DNA of 34,509 nucleotides from Gammaproteobacteria bacterium (lineage in GTDB: Bacteria > Pseudomonadota > Gammaproteobacteria > Methylococcales > DRLZ01): the NCBI GenBank assembly GCA_022600935.1, contig JAHZJL010000086.1, forward strand, positions 1 through 34,509, given 5' to 3'. Positions 20,801 through 33,621 of the stretch are shown piece after piece (position 1 is the stretch's first letter; each line of letters opens with the position of its first letter). Made by a program: the position numbers and the translations under genes. Under the pieces are notes generated by a model, which was not told the origin of the DNA, ran no database searches, and saw nothing but the letters and a program-made list of their open reading frames with translations.

Positions 20801-22237
20801 CAGGAAAATTATCTTGAAATCAGTTAATTGGGGAAGACTATCTTCGATTAACTGCTGGCCTTTAGGCAATCCCATTCGACCGGGTACAAGAATGGTGAAT
20901 TGTCTGGATGGCTTTGGAGCATCAATTGCATTGAATTGCCGGACACCATGGGTAATGATCGTAATATCCCGGTAAACATGATGATCAGACAGTTTCTGTA
21001 AATGCTCAACGACAGACTGGTCCGGCGCAATCAAACGAACGTTAGGCTTCTCATAAAGCGTTTCCAGCCGGTTACGCCATTGCGATAACTGATCGGCTTC
21101 AATACCTCCAAACGGCTCTTGCTTACTTTGCTCAAAAGCTTGATCCAAATCAGCTTCTGTGATGTGTTCCTTGTCCAGTTGGGCCAGTAAGGCTGGCCAA
21201 TGTGGAAAATAATCATGGAAAATGCGAACAGTTGGCAGACCAGTGTCCAGGCACTCCATGCTGTGACCAATCAAAGTTGAAACAAATATGACCTGTACCG
21301 AGTATCGATGAATAATTTCAGTCAATATACTTCGATATTCACGATGTTCAATGATTGTCGAATCAATCGGCAACGACAGTTCGAAGCGGTCAATTTCAAT
21401 TGAATCCGTACCACCCAGCAGCAAACGAAATTGCTCGCCATAACTGTGTCTGAAATATTCGCCGGTACTCTGTAATACCAGATGATGACATTGCCGGTCA
21501 GTATGGCAGACATCATTCACCCATTTTTGCACGCCACCTTCCCAGTTCATGCAAATATGGAGTACAACCGGCTTTGAATCAAGCTGAAACCAATGATTGG
21601 GTAACTGTCGCGTATCTAAATACTGGCATAACCGGTAACGCAATTTTGATAAGGGATGGCTGGGTAAGCGTTTCTGGTTGTTGATGCGCGGTAAGTTGGT
21701 TGGCTTGATGGTCGAGGAGCGTTGTGTTGGCTGCACGAGCAGATGATCACATGCACAACAATCGAGATTGCTCACACCATCAGGCAAAGATTCCAGCTGT
21801 ATTGGCAGTTGAGTGAGATTGACAGCAAAACAGAACGGATTGATCTGATCAGTCGCATACCAACGCTGTGGTTGTTGCAGATGGTAAATCAATTGATCCA
21901 GTTTCTGCAGCGAACCTTTGAACAGCATGTCTTCTGCCAATGGAGACAAGGCATGGTTTCTGGTCGTCAGTGCAGAACTGATGTTGATTGTATAATCTGA
22001 CAGCAGCGGTGTAATCAATCGTGTCAGCCAAAACTCCGGCAACTCGCATCGGGCATCGATAACAACAAGAATCTGATCGCTTTTCCTGACTTTCTCACTG
22101 GCAAACTTCAGAACAGATAAATTGAATGATCGCTCATCAATCTGACTGAGTGTCCCTGAAAACTCATGATTGAGTTGAACCGGTTTTGATGCGTGATACG
22201 CAACGATATGGATATGTCCGCAATCTGTTTTAATCAT
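17870..22237 (-). CDS. Multidomain glycosyltransferase (GT4-like / coiled coil / GT2 / GT4)
   Basis: 1455 aa. GT4-like half ([68 protein letters not shown]). Coiled coil ([19 protein letters not shown]...) with '[16 protein letters not shown]'. GT2 domain ([66 protein letters not shown]). C-terminal GT4-like domain ([70 protein letters not shown]). Confidence 0.93.
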   Translation of the reverse strand: [1455 protein letters not shown]

Positions 22238-22257
22238 TCGGTTTGGTTTACAGAGTG

Positions 22258-23610
22258 TTATTTTCCGATACAGAATTTCGAGAAGATTTCACCAAGCAAA
22301 TCATCAGCGACAAATTCACCAGTGATTTGTGACAACGCATTCTGAACCAATCTGAGATCTTCGGCCAGTAATTCAATCACCAGATCATCTGAAAAATGTC
22401 TGAAAGCGGATTGAATGAAATCTCTGGCCTGTTCCAAAGCATTAACATGACGGGCTCTGGCCATAAAAACATCTTCGTTTGACTGATACCCGACACTGCT
22501 TTTCAGATAATCAAACAGTAATTCCATGCCTGAACCTGTTTTGGCAGACAAATAAATGCCAACTCCATGTTCATAATCGGTTCGTGTTGGCTCGATGCCG
22601 CTGATATCAATTTTATTAAAAATTTTAATCACCGGCACTGAATTGAATTCATCCAGGCATTCAGTAGCCTGGGTCTGACTGCTATCGATAACCTGGAGGA
22701 TATAATCGGCTTGACTGATGGACAGTTTGGCTCTGTGAATCCCTTCAAGCTCGATCGGATCATCGGTTTCTCTGAGGCCTGCTGTGTCGATAATATGAAC
22801 GGGCAAACCGTCAATATGAATCTGCTGTTTCAACAGATCGCGAGTGGTTCCGGGAATATCGCTGATAATGGCAACATCGTCCCCTGCCATGCGATTTAGC
22901 AGAGTCGATTTTCCGGTATTTGGTGATCCGGCGATGACGATGGTTATCCCGTTTCTTAACACCACGCCTTGTTGAGCTGAATTCAGGATCTGTTCAATGT
23001 CTGTCTGCAGTGAACTCATACGCTCCCGAACTGATAATCCGCTGATCAAATCCAGATCTTCATCACTGAAATCGATCGCTGATTCGATATGACAGCGTAA
23101 CTCGATCAAGCGCTCAACTAAACCGTGAATTGTGTTGGAAAATTGTCCCGATAATGAACGCTGGGCGCAGCGCACTGCTTGCTCGCTCGAACATTCAATC
23201 AAATCAGCCACAGCTTCTGCTTGTGCCAGATCCAGTTTGCCGTTGATAAACGCACGCTGGGTAAATTCACCGGCTTCAGCAATTCTGGCACCCAGATCAA
23301 TGACCCGTTTCAGTAGCAGGTTCATCAACACGCTTCCACCATGACCTTGAAGCTCCAGAACTGTTTCTCCGGTATAGGAATTCGGAGCCGGGAACAAGAT
23401 CGCCAGACCACGATCCATTTCATTACCATGATGATCAAGAAATGGTAACAGTGTGGCTTGTCGTGGTATAGGGACACAACCCAGAATGGATTGTGTGATG
23501 TGATCGATTGAGTCGCCGGAAATCCGCAAAACGCCGACACCACCATTCCCAGGTGGTGTAGCGATCGCAGCTATCGGCTCAGATTCTGGTTGATCCTGAT
23601 GTTCATGCAT
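22258..23610 (-). CDS. mnmE: tRNA modification GTPase MnmE (TrmE)
   Basis: 450 aa: IAAIATPPGNGGVGVLRISG, IVIAGSPNTGKSTLLNRMAGDDVAIISDIPGTTRD, C-terminal FSKFCIGK. Confidence 0.99.
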   Translation of the reverse strand: MHEHQDQPESEPIAAIATPPGNGGVGVLRISGDSIDHITQSILGCVPIPRQATLLPFLDHHGNEMDRGLAILFPAPNSYTGETVLELQGHGGSVLMNLLLKRVIDLGARIAEAGEFTQRAFINGKLDLAQAEAVADLIECSSEQAVRCAQRSLSGQFSNTIHGLVERLIELRCHIESAIDFSDEDLDLISGLSVRERMSSLQTDIEQILNSAQQGVVLRNGITIVIAGSPNTGKSTLLNRMAGDDVAIISDIPGTTRDLLKQQIHIDGLPVHIIDTAGLRETDDPIELEGIHRAKLSISQADYILQVIDSSQTQATECLDEFNSVPVIKIFNKIDISGIEPTRTDYEHGVGIYLSAKTGSGMELLFDYLKSSVGYQSNEDVFMARARHVNALEQARDFIQSAFRHFSDDLVIELLAEDLRLVQNALSQITGEFVADDLLGEIFSKFCIGK

Positions 23611-23642
23611 ATCATAAACACAGAGACCAGGCTTGGGTCAGG

Positions 23643-25355
23643 TTATCCAGCTTTTTCAATTTGTCGTGTGATATACCATTGTTGCATAATCGACAAGGTA
23701 TTATTGACAACCCAATATAACACCAGACCTGCTGGAAAAAACGCAAAAAATATGGTGAACACAACCGGAAACAGACGCATAATCTGCTGCTGCATGGGAT
23801 CAATTGGTGTCGGATTCAATTTCTGCTGGATAAACATACTGAGACCCATTAACGCAGGCAGAATAAAATACGGGTCTTTGGTCGATAAATCCTGAATCCA
23901 CAGAAAGAATGGGGCTTGCCTGAGTTCCACACTTTCCAGTAAAACCCAATACAGCGAAATAAACACCGGTATTTGTACCATCACCGGTAGACAGCCACCA
24001 AGCGGGTTGACTTTTTCACGCTTGTAGAGCTGCATGATTTCCATATTCATGCGCTGCTTGTCATCTCCAAATTTTTCTCTGAGACTTTCAAGTTTGGGCT
24101 GTAGCTTGCGCATTCTGGCCATGGACTTGTAGCTTTTCTCGGATAATTTGAAAAACAAGGCCTTGATGCTGAAAGTGACCAAAATAATGGCAATTCCCCA
24201 GTTTTTGGCAAATTCGTGAAATTTGGTCAGCAACCAGAAAATCGGTTTGGCAATAAAGGTCAACACTCCAAAATCCACAGTCAATTCCAGACCAGTGGCA
24301 ATGGCTTCAAGGTCTTTCTGGATTTTAGGCCCAACCACAAGCTGGCTGGTCAATGTGACAGCTTTACCAGGTTGCACATTGACCTGGCTGGATGGTGAGA
24401 TAGCGCCGATGATATAGCGTCCGTTTTGTAACGCTTTGGAATAAATACGCACAACATCTTCAACAGGAGGTATCCATGCAGACAGAAAATAATGCTGAAT
24501 CATGGCAATCCAGCCTTCCTTGGTGATTTCGCTGATATTCTCGTCTTCCAGATCAGCAAATTCATGTTTGCGGTATTTGTCTTCTTCAGTATACGTAACC
24601 GCTCCGGTAAATGACCGCACGAAAAATGATTTATCTTCTTCTCTCAAGCCAGTACGCTGAAGCTGAAGATATTGCTGTCCGCTCCAAACTGTATTGGAAT
24701 TGTTTTGAACAGTCTGCTCAACTTCAATTTCGTAGCTCCCACGCTTGAAGCGATAAGTCTTGGTGACTTGCAGACCGGAAGGTTGAGTCCAGACCAGTGG
24801 AACGTCCAGAACGTCGTTATCACTGAGTGAATAAGATGAAGCCGAAGCACGGAACTGATCGCGGTGAGTCGGTGTTTTTATTCCTGGAGAACCGATTAAA
24901 CCGCTCTGTGCAACAAAAAAAGCACCGTCTTTACCATCATTGAGAATTTTGATTGGTGAATCAGGGTCTTTTTTGGTTTTCGGGTATTGAAGCAATTCGA
25001 CCAGGCGAACATCGCCGCCCGTTGTATCGATCTCCAGACGATATACATCAGTTGTCACCAGTATCCGCTGACTGTCAGCGGTAGCTGCTTTAATCGTATT
25101 TGGTACTGCTGCGGGTTTTTCTGTCGTGTTGGCAGCGGGTAAATCAGCGCTGGCCTGTGACTCTGGAACTTCCCCGTAAATGAATGTATCTGTAGATGTT
25201 TCAGAATTTTGTTGATCTGATTTTGCTCTGAAATCCTCTCCTTCCGGAGACAGGGAACGTCTGTAAGCTTCGTTGTAGTCGATTTGCCAGTTCTGCCACA
25301 ATGCATAGGACAGAGTAACCAGCAATGCAAGTAGGAAAAATCTGTAATTATCCAT
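23643..25355 (-). CDS. yidC: Membrane protein insertase YidC
   Basis: 570 aa: periplasmic domain (GGDVRLVELLQYPKTKKDPDSPIKIL...) and core (NWGIAIILVTFSIKALFFKLSEKSYKSMARMRKLQPKLESLREKFGDDKQRMNMEIMQLYKREKVNPLGGCLPVMVQIPVFISLYWVL). Confidence 0.99.
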   Translation of the reverse strand: MDNYRFFLLALLVTLSYALWQNWQIDYNEAYRRSLSPEGEDFRAKSDQQNSETSTDTFIYGEVPESQASADLPAANTTEKPAAVPNTIKAATADSQRILVTTDVYRLEIDTTGGDVRLVELLQYPKTKKDPDSPIKILNDGKDGAFFVAQSGLIGSPGIKTPTHRDQFRASASSYSLSDNDVLDVPLVWTQPSGLQVTKTYRFKRGSYEIEVEQTVQNNSNTVWSGQQYLQLQRTGLREEDKSFFVRSFTGAVTYTEEDKYRKHEFADLEDENISEITKEGWIAMIQHYFLSAWIPPVEDVVRIYSKALQNGRYIIGAISPSSQVNVQPGKAVTLTSQLVVGPKIQKDLEAIATGLELTVDFGVLTFIAKPIFWLLTKFHEFAKNWGIAIILVTFSIKALFFKLSEKSYKSMARMRKLQPKLESLREKFGDDKQRMNMEIMQLYKREKVNPLGGCLPVMVQIPVFISLYWVLLESVELRQAPFFLWIQDLSTKDPYFILPALMGLSMFIQQKLNPTPIDPMQQQIMRLFPVVFTIFFAFFPAGLVLYWVVNNTLSIMQQWYITRQIEKAG

Positions 25356-25638
25356 TGTTCAAATCCTTTTGATTGGTACTCAGTTCAGGGACATCATCCA
25401 CGCCACCTGGGTGAAATGGCTGGCATTTCAGTAATCTTTTAATTGTTAAATAACTGCCTTTGATCAAACCAAATCGCTGCAAAGATAATAATGCATACTC
25501 GGAACAGCTCGGATAAAACCGGCAATGTTGACCGATAAAAGGACTGATGCAATAACGGTAGCCTTTGATGATGACAATCAATAATTGTGACATCGGATAC
25601 GTAATAATCAATCCATCGGTTACCGATAAAGTTCTCAC
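25348..25638 (-). CDS. yidD: Membrane protein insertion efficiency factor YidD
   Basis: IVIIKGYRYCISPFIGQHCRFYPSCSEYALLSLQRFGLIKGSYLTIKRLLKCQPFHPGGVDDVP. Start is either GTG 25638 (GTGA overlap with rnpA) or ATG 25593 (MSQLL). Confidence 0.96.
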   Translation of the reverse strand: MRTLSVTDGLIITYPMSQLLIVIIKGYRYCISPFIGQHCRFYPSCSEYALLSLQRFGLIKGSYLTIKRLLKCQPFHPGGVDDVPELSTNQKDLNNG

Positions 25639-26000
25639 AGCCTGAATTTTCGATTCAGCTTTTTCCAGTGCTTCTGTAATGACTGTCCCAGCTCAACAGT
25701 ATCTGCCTGATCGGCCTGTTGATAGGCAAGGACAATAATATCCACATGTGGCAACTGATGTTGATTCAGCCGGAAGCTGTTACGAATGATTCGCTTAATC
25801 CGGTTTCTGGAAACAGCTCTGCGGATTTTTTTCTTGGAAACAATCAACCCCAGCCGTGGATGAGATTGGTGATTGTTTCGGGTTAACAGCAAAAAATACT
25901 GATCTCGACTCCGCAAGGGATCACTGAAAACAGTGTCATAATCAGCCCCGTTTCTGAGTCGTTGTTCCGGTTTAAAAAAAAGATTGGCGGATTCTGTCAC
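25635..26000 (-). CDS. rnpA: Ribonuclease P protein component
   Basis: 121 aa, GTG start at 26000: [17 protein letters not shown]...[29 protein letters not shown]. Confidence 0.97.
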   Translation of the reverse strand: MTESANLFFKPEQRLRNGADYDTVFSDPLRSRDQYFLLLTRNNHQSHPRLGLIVSKKKIRRAVSRNRIKRIIRNSFRLNQHQLPHVDIIVLAYQQADQADTVELGQSLQKHWKKLNRKFRL

Positions 26001-26131
26001 AGAGCCAGCTTTGCTCTCCCTTTCGCTCTGCGGGAATTAATCACTGCACGACCGCCTCGGGTTGCCATCCTGGCTCGAAAACCATGTGTTCTGGCACGTT
26101 TAATCTTGCTGGGTTGATAGGTTCGTTTCAT
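25997..26131 (-). CDS. rpmH: 50S ribosomal protein bL34
   Basis: 44 aa, below the ORF-track cutoff: [44 protein letters not shown], canonical L34. Confidence 0.99.
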   Translation of the reverse strand: MKRTYQPSKIKRARTHGFRARMATRGGRAVINSRRAKGRAKLAL

Positions 26132-26627
26132 TATTAGCGCTCCAAAAATCGTTACACTTTTATTCGGCAAAAGACTGTAAATAGTACTGATAAATTCAAG
26201 CTGTTGTCAATGCTATTCAAGCAATTCTTTCTATTTCATAAAGTGACTCGCTTGCTGAATGAAGTGGAATATGATTTCAACCCACAAATATCGAGGAAAT
26301 TGATATCAAAACCACAATATTACTGTTAAACACTTTTCAACCAACATGAATCGAGTTAACTAACTGAAAATAAATCAATAGTTAACAGTCCTTATTCATC
26401 AATGCTGTTATTTTTTGTTTTATTTGACCAAACAAGTGAGTTCAGCGTTACAATCTGTGTTCGTTGATGTTGAGTAAACTCAAAATCAAACCAGGCATCC
26501 TGGTCATTATGGTTAATCTCTACCTCTGATTGTCATCAGAATGATCAAAACATTTGATAAACAGAGATATTTTCCATACATCAACCCGGACTCAATCAAT
26601 CCATACTCTATCCTCATTGCTAATAAT

Positions 26628-27968
26628 ATGACCAAGCTTTGGAGCAACTGTTTACAAAAACTTGAATCCGAAATCTCACCAGGTGAGTTTAACCAGTGGA
26701 TTCGACCCTTGCATGCCGAATCCACCAACACAGAACTGCGCTTACTGGCACCCAACCATTTTGTTCTTGACTGGGTCAGAGAAAATTATCTGCCCAGTAT
26801 TGAAACAGCTGTGATTCAGTATCAGAACGGACAATCTCTGGATGTTGTCCTGGAAATCGGCAGTCGATCCCAGGCCCCAGCGTCGAAACCGCATGTACAC
26901 TCTTCTAACACCGGTAACAAACCAGTCAAAAAAAAGATTTCGGTCAATACCAGTCCCATCAACAAGGACTTTAAATTCGATAACTTCGTCCAGGGTAAAT
27001 CCAACCAGCTGGCCAAAGCAGCTTCGATACAAGTCTCCGAGAACCAGGGTGAATCCTATAACCCACTGTTTATCTATGGTGGTGTGGGATTGGGCAAAAC
27101 CCATTTAATGCATGCCATCGGCAATGCAATTATGTCCAGTTCAGCTGATGCCAGAGTTGTTTATATCCATGCAGAACAATTTGTCGCAGGTATGGTCAGC
27201 GCACTGCAGCATAATACAATCGATGAGTTTAAAAAATATTACCGAAGCATTAATACATTATTGATTGACGATATTCAGTTTTTCGCTGGAAAAGAACGCT
27301 CGCAAGAAGAATTTTTCCATACCTTCAATGCCTTGCTGGATAAACAATGTCAGATAGTATTGACCTCGGATCGCTATCCCAAGGAAATTCCCAAACTCGA
27401 TGAACGTCTGCAATCCCGTTTTGGCTGGGGTCTGTCTGTCGCTGTCGAACCACCGGATCTGGAAACCAGAGTCGCAATTCTGAAAAAGAAAGCTAATGAA
27501 ATGAATGTCGATTTACCTGATGAAGTCGCATTTTTTATTGGCAAACGCATCAGATCCAATGTCCGTGAACTGGAAGGTGCATTACGTCGCGTTACCGCGA
27601 CATCATCGTTTAAAGGCTGCAAGATTACACTTGAACTGAGCAAGGAAGCACTCAAGGATTTGATTGCAGTCCAGGATAAAATTGTCAGTATTGACAACAT
27701 CCAGAAAACTGTCGCTGATTATTTCAAAGTCAAAATCACTGACTTGCTCTCTAAAAAAAGAAGCCGTTCAATTGCCAGACCCAGGCAAATTGCCATCGCT
27801 TTATCCAAAGAACTCACCAACTACAGTCTGCCTGAAATCGGAAACGCATTTGGCGGACGCGATCATTCCACAGTTATTCATGCGTGTAAAAAAGTCGAAG
27901 AACTCAGGCAATTGGATACCAAATTCGAAGAAGACTATTCCAGACTACGAAGGATGTTATCCGGTTGA
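26628..27968 (+). CDS. dnaA: Chromosomal replication initiator protein DnaA
   Basis: [31 protein letters not shown]..., [50 protein letters not shown], domain [17 protein letters not shown]. The track ORF opens at 26541; the internal ATG at 26628 matches canonical DnaA N-termini better. Confidence 0.98.
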   Translation: MTKLWSNCLQKLESEISPGEFNQWIRPLHAESTNTELRLLAPNHFVLDWVRENYLPSIETAVIQYQNGQSLDVVLEIGSRSQAPASKPHVHSSNTGNKPVKKKISVNTSPINKDFKFDNFVQGKSNQLAKAASIQVSENQGESYNPLFIYGGVGLGKTHLMHAIGNAIMSSSADARVVYIHAEQFVAGMVSALQHNTIDEFKKYYRSINTLLIDDIQFFAGKERSQEEFFHTFNALLDKQCQIVLTSDRYPKEIPKLDERLQSRFGWGLSVAVEPPDLETRVAILKKKANEMNVDLPDEVAFFIGKRIRSNVRELEGALRRVTATSSFKGCKITLELSKEALKDLIAVQDKIVSIDNIQKTVADYFKVKITDLLSKKRSRSIARPRQIAIALSKELTNYSLPEIGNAFGGRDHSTVIHACKKVEELRQLDTKFEEDYSRLRRMLSG

Positions 27969-28183
27969 TCATAACCTCATGACAATGTGTTGATAACACG
28001 GGGACTGATTTGACGGTTTTTATTTGCACACAAATTATCCACAGACAGTCATCCTCTTGTCAGCCCTGATATCAATCTAACAACCAGTTGAAAAAAAAGG
28101 TTAAAATTGACTTATACACGAGATTGTCAATGCTTAATAACAATAAATATTCTTTAAATACTTATTTATAATTATTACTGTTT
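27969..28183. promoter_or_regulatory. oriC: Candidate oriC (DnaA boxes plus AT-rich tract)
   Basis: Perfect DnaA box TTATCCACA (28035-28043), one-mismatch boxes TGTTGATAA (27988-27996, reverse) and TTATACACG (28112-28120), then AT-rich taataacaataaatattctttaaatacttatttataattatta (about 28137-28180), between dnaA and dnaN. Confidence 0.6.
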
Positions 28184-29293
28184 ATGAAATTTTCCTGTCA
28201 TCGCAAAAATTTAATCGAACCACTGGCTCAGATTGTCAACATCATTGAAAAACGCCAGACAATGCCAATTTTAGGCAATATGTTGATTTCGGTTAACACA
28301 GAGAAAATGACCATAACCGGCAGTGATATGGAAATTGAGGGTGTGTTTCAATGTACGGTCAATTGCCAGGAACCAGGCATCATGACAATACCGGCTCGAA
28401 AACTGTATGACATTTGCCGTTTATTACCGGATGACAGTGAGATTCACATGGAACATGTTGATCAACACGCCATAGTCCGCTCGGGGCGAAGTCGTTTCAA
28501 GCTCAATACTTTACCGGCTTCCGACTATCCGGCATTCAGCCGTAGTGAACCGAATTTTCAGATGTCGATGACAGCTGACAAGTTATTAAGATTGCTGGAA
28601 AAACCCAGTTTCTCGATTGCCCAGCAAGACGTTCGCACTTATTTAACCGGTTTGTTATTGGAGATTGAAACAGATCAGATCCGAACAGTGGGTTCCGATG
28701 GGCACCGGCTGACACTGTGTGAAGATCAGCTCTCGCAAAGTACTGAATCCAGACACAGTTATCTGATTCCGCGCAAAGGTGTCACTGAATTTACTAAATT
28801 ATTGAAAGACTTGAATGACACTGAAATTTCAATAGAGGCATCTTCGTCATTTCTCACAGTGCGTTGTTCATTTGCAACCTTGTCTGTTAAATTGATCGAT
28901 GAGAACTATCCCATTTACCAAAGTGTGATACCCAACGACTCGGACTTGTCTGAATCAGTGACTGTCGATACTGTCAAATTCAAACAGGTTCTTGAACGTG
29001 TTGGAATTATGGCCAATGACCGGTTTGGCAAAGTGGACATGGAATTTACCGAATCTGGGTTACTGGTCAACAGCAACAGTTCAGACAAAGAAGAAGCTGA
29101 AGATGTTATTGATATTGAACTGGACGGATCGGCATTCTCGATTGCATTTAAGTGTTCCTACCTGATTGAACTGACCAACCAGGTACGATCCGAATCCATG
29201 GTTCTGTCGTTCCCAAACAATAAATCCTGTGTTGTTGCCCGGGATTGTGATGATGATCAGATTCAGTTTGTTCTCTCACCAATCCGAGTCTGA
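28184..29293 (+). CDS. dnaN: DNA polymerase III beta subunit (sliding clamp)
   Basis: 369 aa: MKFSCHRKNLIEPLAQIVNIIEKRQTMPILGNMLI...TVGSDGHRLTLCE...C-terminal VLSPIRV. Confidence 0.98.
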   Translation: MKFSCHRKNLIEPLAQIVNIIEKRQTMPILGNMLISVNTEKMTITGSDMEIEGVFQCTVNCQEPGIMTIPARKLYDICRLLPDDSEIHMEHVDQHAIVRSGRSRFKLNTLPASDYPAFSRSEPNFQMSMTADKLLRLLEKPSFSIAQQDVRTYLTGLLLEIETDQIRTVGSDGHRLTLCEDQLSQSTESRHSYLIPRKGVTEFTKLLKDLNDTEISIEASSSFLTVRCSFATLSVKLIDENYPIYQSVIPNDSDLSESVTVDTVKFKQVLERVGIMANDRFGKVDMEFTESGLLVNSNSSDKEEAEDVIDIELDGSAFSIAFKCSYLIELTNQVRSESMVLSFPNNKSCVVARDCDDDQIQFVLSPIRV

Positions 29294-29305
29294 CTTCAAG
29301 TTTAA

Positions 29306-32814
<3,509 letters not shown>

Positions 32815-32820
32815 CCTGTT

Positions 32821-33618
32821 ATGCTGACATATCCACAGATTGATCCTGTTGCAATCGCAATCGGACCACTCAAAGTTCATTGGTACGGCTTGATGTATAT
32901 CATCGGCATAGGTGTTGGTTGGTGGTTGGCGCGCTTGCGGGCAAAAAAATTCGGTTTCACTGCCCAGCAAGTTGACGATTTGGTGTTTTACAGTGCGCTG
33001 GGAGTGGTTCTGGGTGGACGTGTTGGTTACACGTTGTTCTACAATCTACCCAGATTTCTTGATGATCCAAGCCTTATCTTCAGAGTGTGGGAAGGTGGGA
33101 TGTCGTTTCATGGCGGATTTCTTGGAGTATTCTTTGCCGGATTATATTTTGCCCATAAAAACCAGCGCAATATTGTCGATGTCTGGGACTTTATCATTCC
33201 CTCTGTACCGATTTCCCTGCTCTGTGGTCGTATCGGCAACTTTATCAATGGCGAATTATACGGCAAGCCTACAGATGTTCCCTGGGCCATGGTATTCCCC
33301 GGAGGCGGACCGTTGCCACGTCATCCTTCGCAACTCTATGAAGGGATTCTGGAAGGCATCGTCATCTTTATCGTGATCTGGTTGATGACGTATGGAACCC
33401 GATCAAAACGTGCACCACGTTATGCTGCCAGTGGCTTGTTTGTGCTCATGTACGGATTCTTCAGAAGTCTTGTGGAACTGGTTCGATTACCCGATGCGCA
33501 TATTGGCTATCTGGCCTGGGGCTGGGTCACCCAAGGTCAGTTGTTGAGTTTGCCAATGATAGTGCTTGGACTGGTGTTTCTGTATCTGGCCTATTTACGA
33601 AAACAGCCAGCAACCTAG
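32821..33618 (+). CDS. lgt: Phosphatidylglycerol-prolipoprotein diacylglyceryl transferase
   Basis: 265 aa: IAIGPLKVHWYGLMYIIGIGVGWWLA...VLGGRVGYTLFYN...WEGGMSFHGGFLGV...CGRIGNFINGELYGKPTDVPWAMVFP...RHPSQLYEG. Confidence 0.98.
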   Translation: MLTYPQIDPVAIAIGPLKVHWYGLMYIIGIGVGWWLARLRAKKFGFTAQQVDDLVFYSALGVVLGGRVGYTLFYNLPRFLDDPSLIFRVWEGGMSFHGGFLGVFFAGLYFAHKNQRNIVDVWDFIIPSVPISLLCGRIGNFINGELYGKPTDVPWAMVFPGGGPLPRHPSQLYEGILEGIVIFIVIWLMTYGTRSKRAPRYAASGLFVLMYGFFRSLVELVRLPDAHIGYLAWGWVTQGQLLSLPMIVLGLVFLYLAYLRKQPAT

Positions 33619-33621
33619 TTT

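Noticed and set aside
26541-26627. 29-residue N-terminal extension of DnaA ([29 protein letters not shown])
   Set aside because: No ribosome-binding site seen and canonical DnaA begins near MTKLW; treated as 5' untranslated sequence.
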